Source of the DNA: JANNHP01 sp031404455
Lineage (GTDB): Bacteria > Planctomycetota > JAJSAM01 > JAJVHW01
Assembly (NCBI GenBank): GCA_031404455.1
Contig: JANNHP010000123.1
Location: forward strand, 1-5,901
Direction of reading: 5' to 3'
Length of the DNA stretch: 5,901 bases
A program made the position numbers and the translations under genes. The notes under the pieces were generated by a model. That model had not been told where the DNA came from. It did no database searches and saw nothing but the letters and a program-made list of their open reading frames with translations. Shown here piece by piece: positions 5,876 to 5,901 of this stretch (its first letter is position 1; each line of letters begins with the position of its first letter).

Positions 5876-5901
5876 TGCGCTCAGGCTACAGGCGACGGCG
5901 A

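Noticed and set aside
1..5901. Search for tRNA, rRNA, CRISPR arrays, insertion sequences and attachment sites
   Set aside because: No cloverleaf, regularly spaced repeat, transposase motif or terminal inverted repeat was seen; almost the whole window is protein-coding.

Overview
This is a GC-rich window (roughly 70% by eye) with strong G/C bias at third codon positions. The organism is Gram-negative: the window encodes a LolA-like periplasmic carrier, a predicted lipoprotein and an RND/MMPL-type exporter. Base composition and the Ala/Arg/Asp/Pro-rich proteins would suit a high-GC Planctomycetota, Myxococcota or Pseudomonadota bacterium. Nothing here fixes the phylum.

Layout. Minus strand, read right to left: a ketoreductase (FabG/ApeQ-like SDR, 3958-3188), a LolA-like protein (3188-2457) and an MMPL exporter (2451 to the left edge, last few residues missing). 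These three are packed with a 1-nt overlap and a 5-nt gap, so they very likely form one operon. A 112-bp divergent intergenic region (3959-4070) holds a palindrome and a strong Shine-Dalgarno. Plus strand: a small CsbD-family stress protein (4071-4295), a perfect 11-bp GC hairpin (4315-4341), an unrecognised predicted lipoprotein (about 4388-5095) and, overlapping it by ATGA, an ApeI/FabZ-like hot-dog dehydratase (5092-5475). Minus strand again: a second hot-dog dehydratase of ApeP type (5875-5441), whose 3' end overlaps the first dehydratase's 3' end by 35 bp.

How it fits together. A ketoreductase, two different hot-dog dehydratases, a LolA-like protein, a lipoprotein and an MMPL exporter are the accessory set of aryl-polyene-type clusters (APE, flexirubin, xanthomonadin). 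In those clusters a dissociated type II fatty-acid-like synthase builds a conjugated polyene acyl chain that is exported to the outer membrane. The reductase and dehydratases would carry out the beta-processing steps. The exporter, LolA-like protein and lipoprotein would move or anchor the product. The ketosynthases, acyl carrier proteins, ligase and acyltransferases that would prove this are not in the window and should lie just outside it. The assignment is therefore an inference from gene content. CsbD is not a usual member and may be a passenger.
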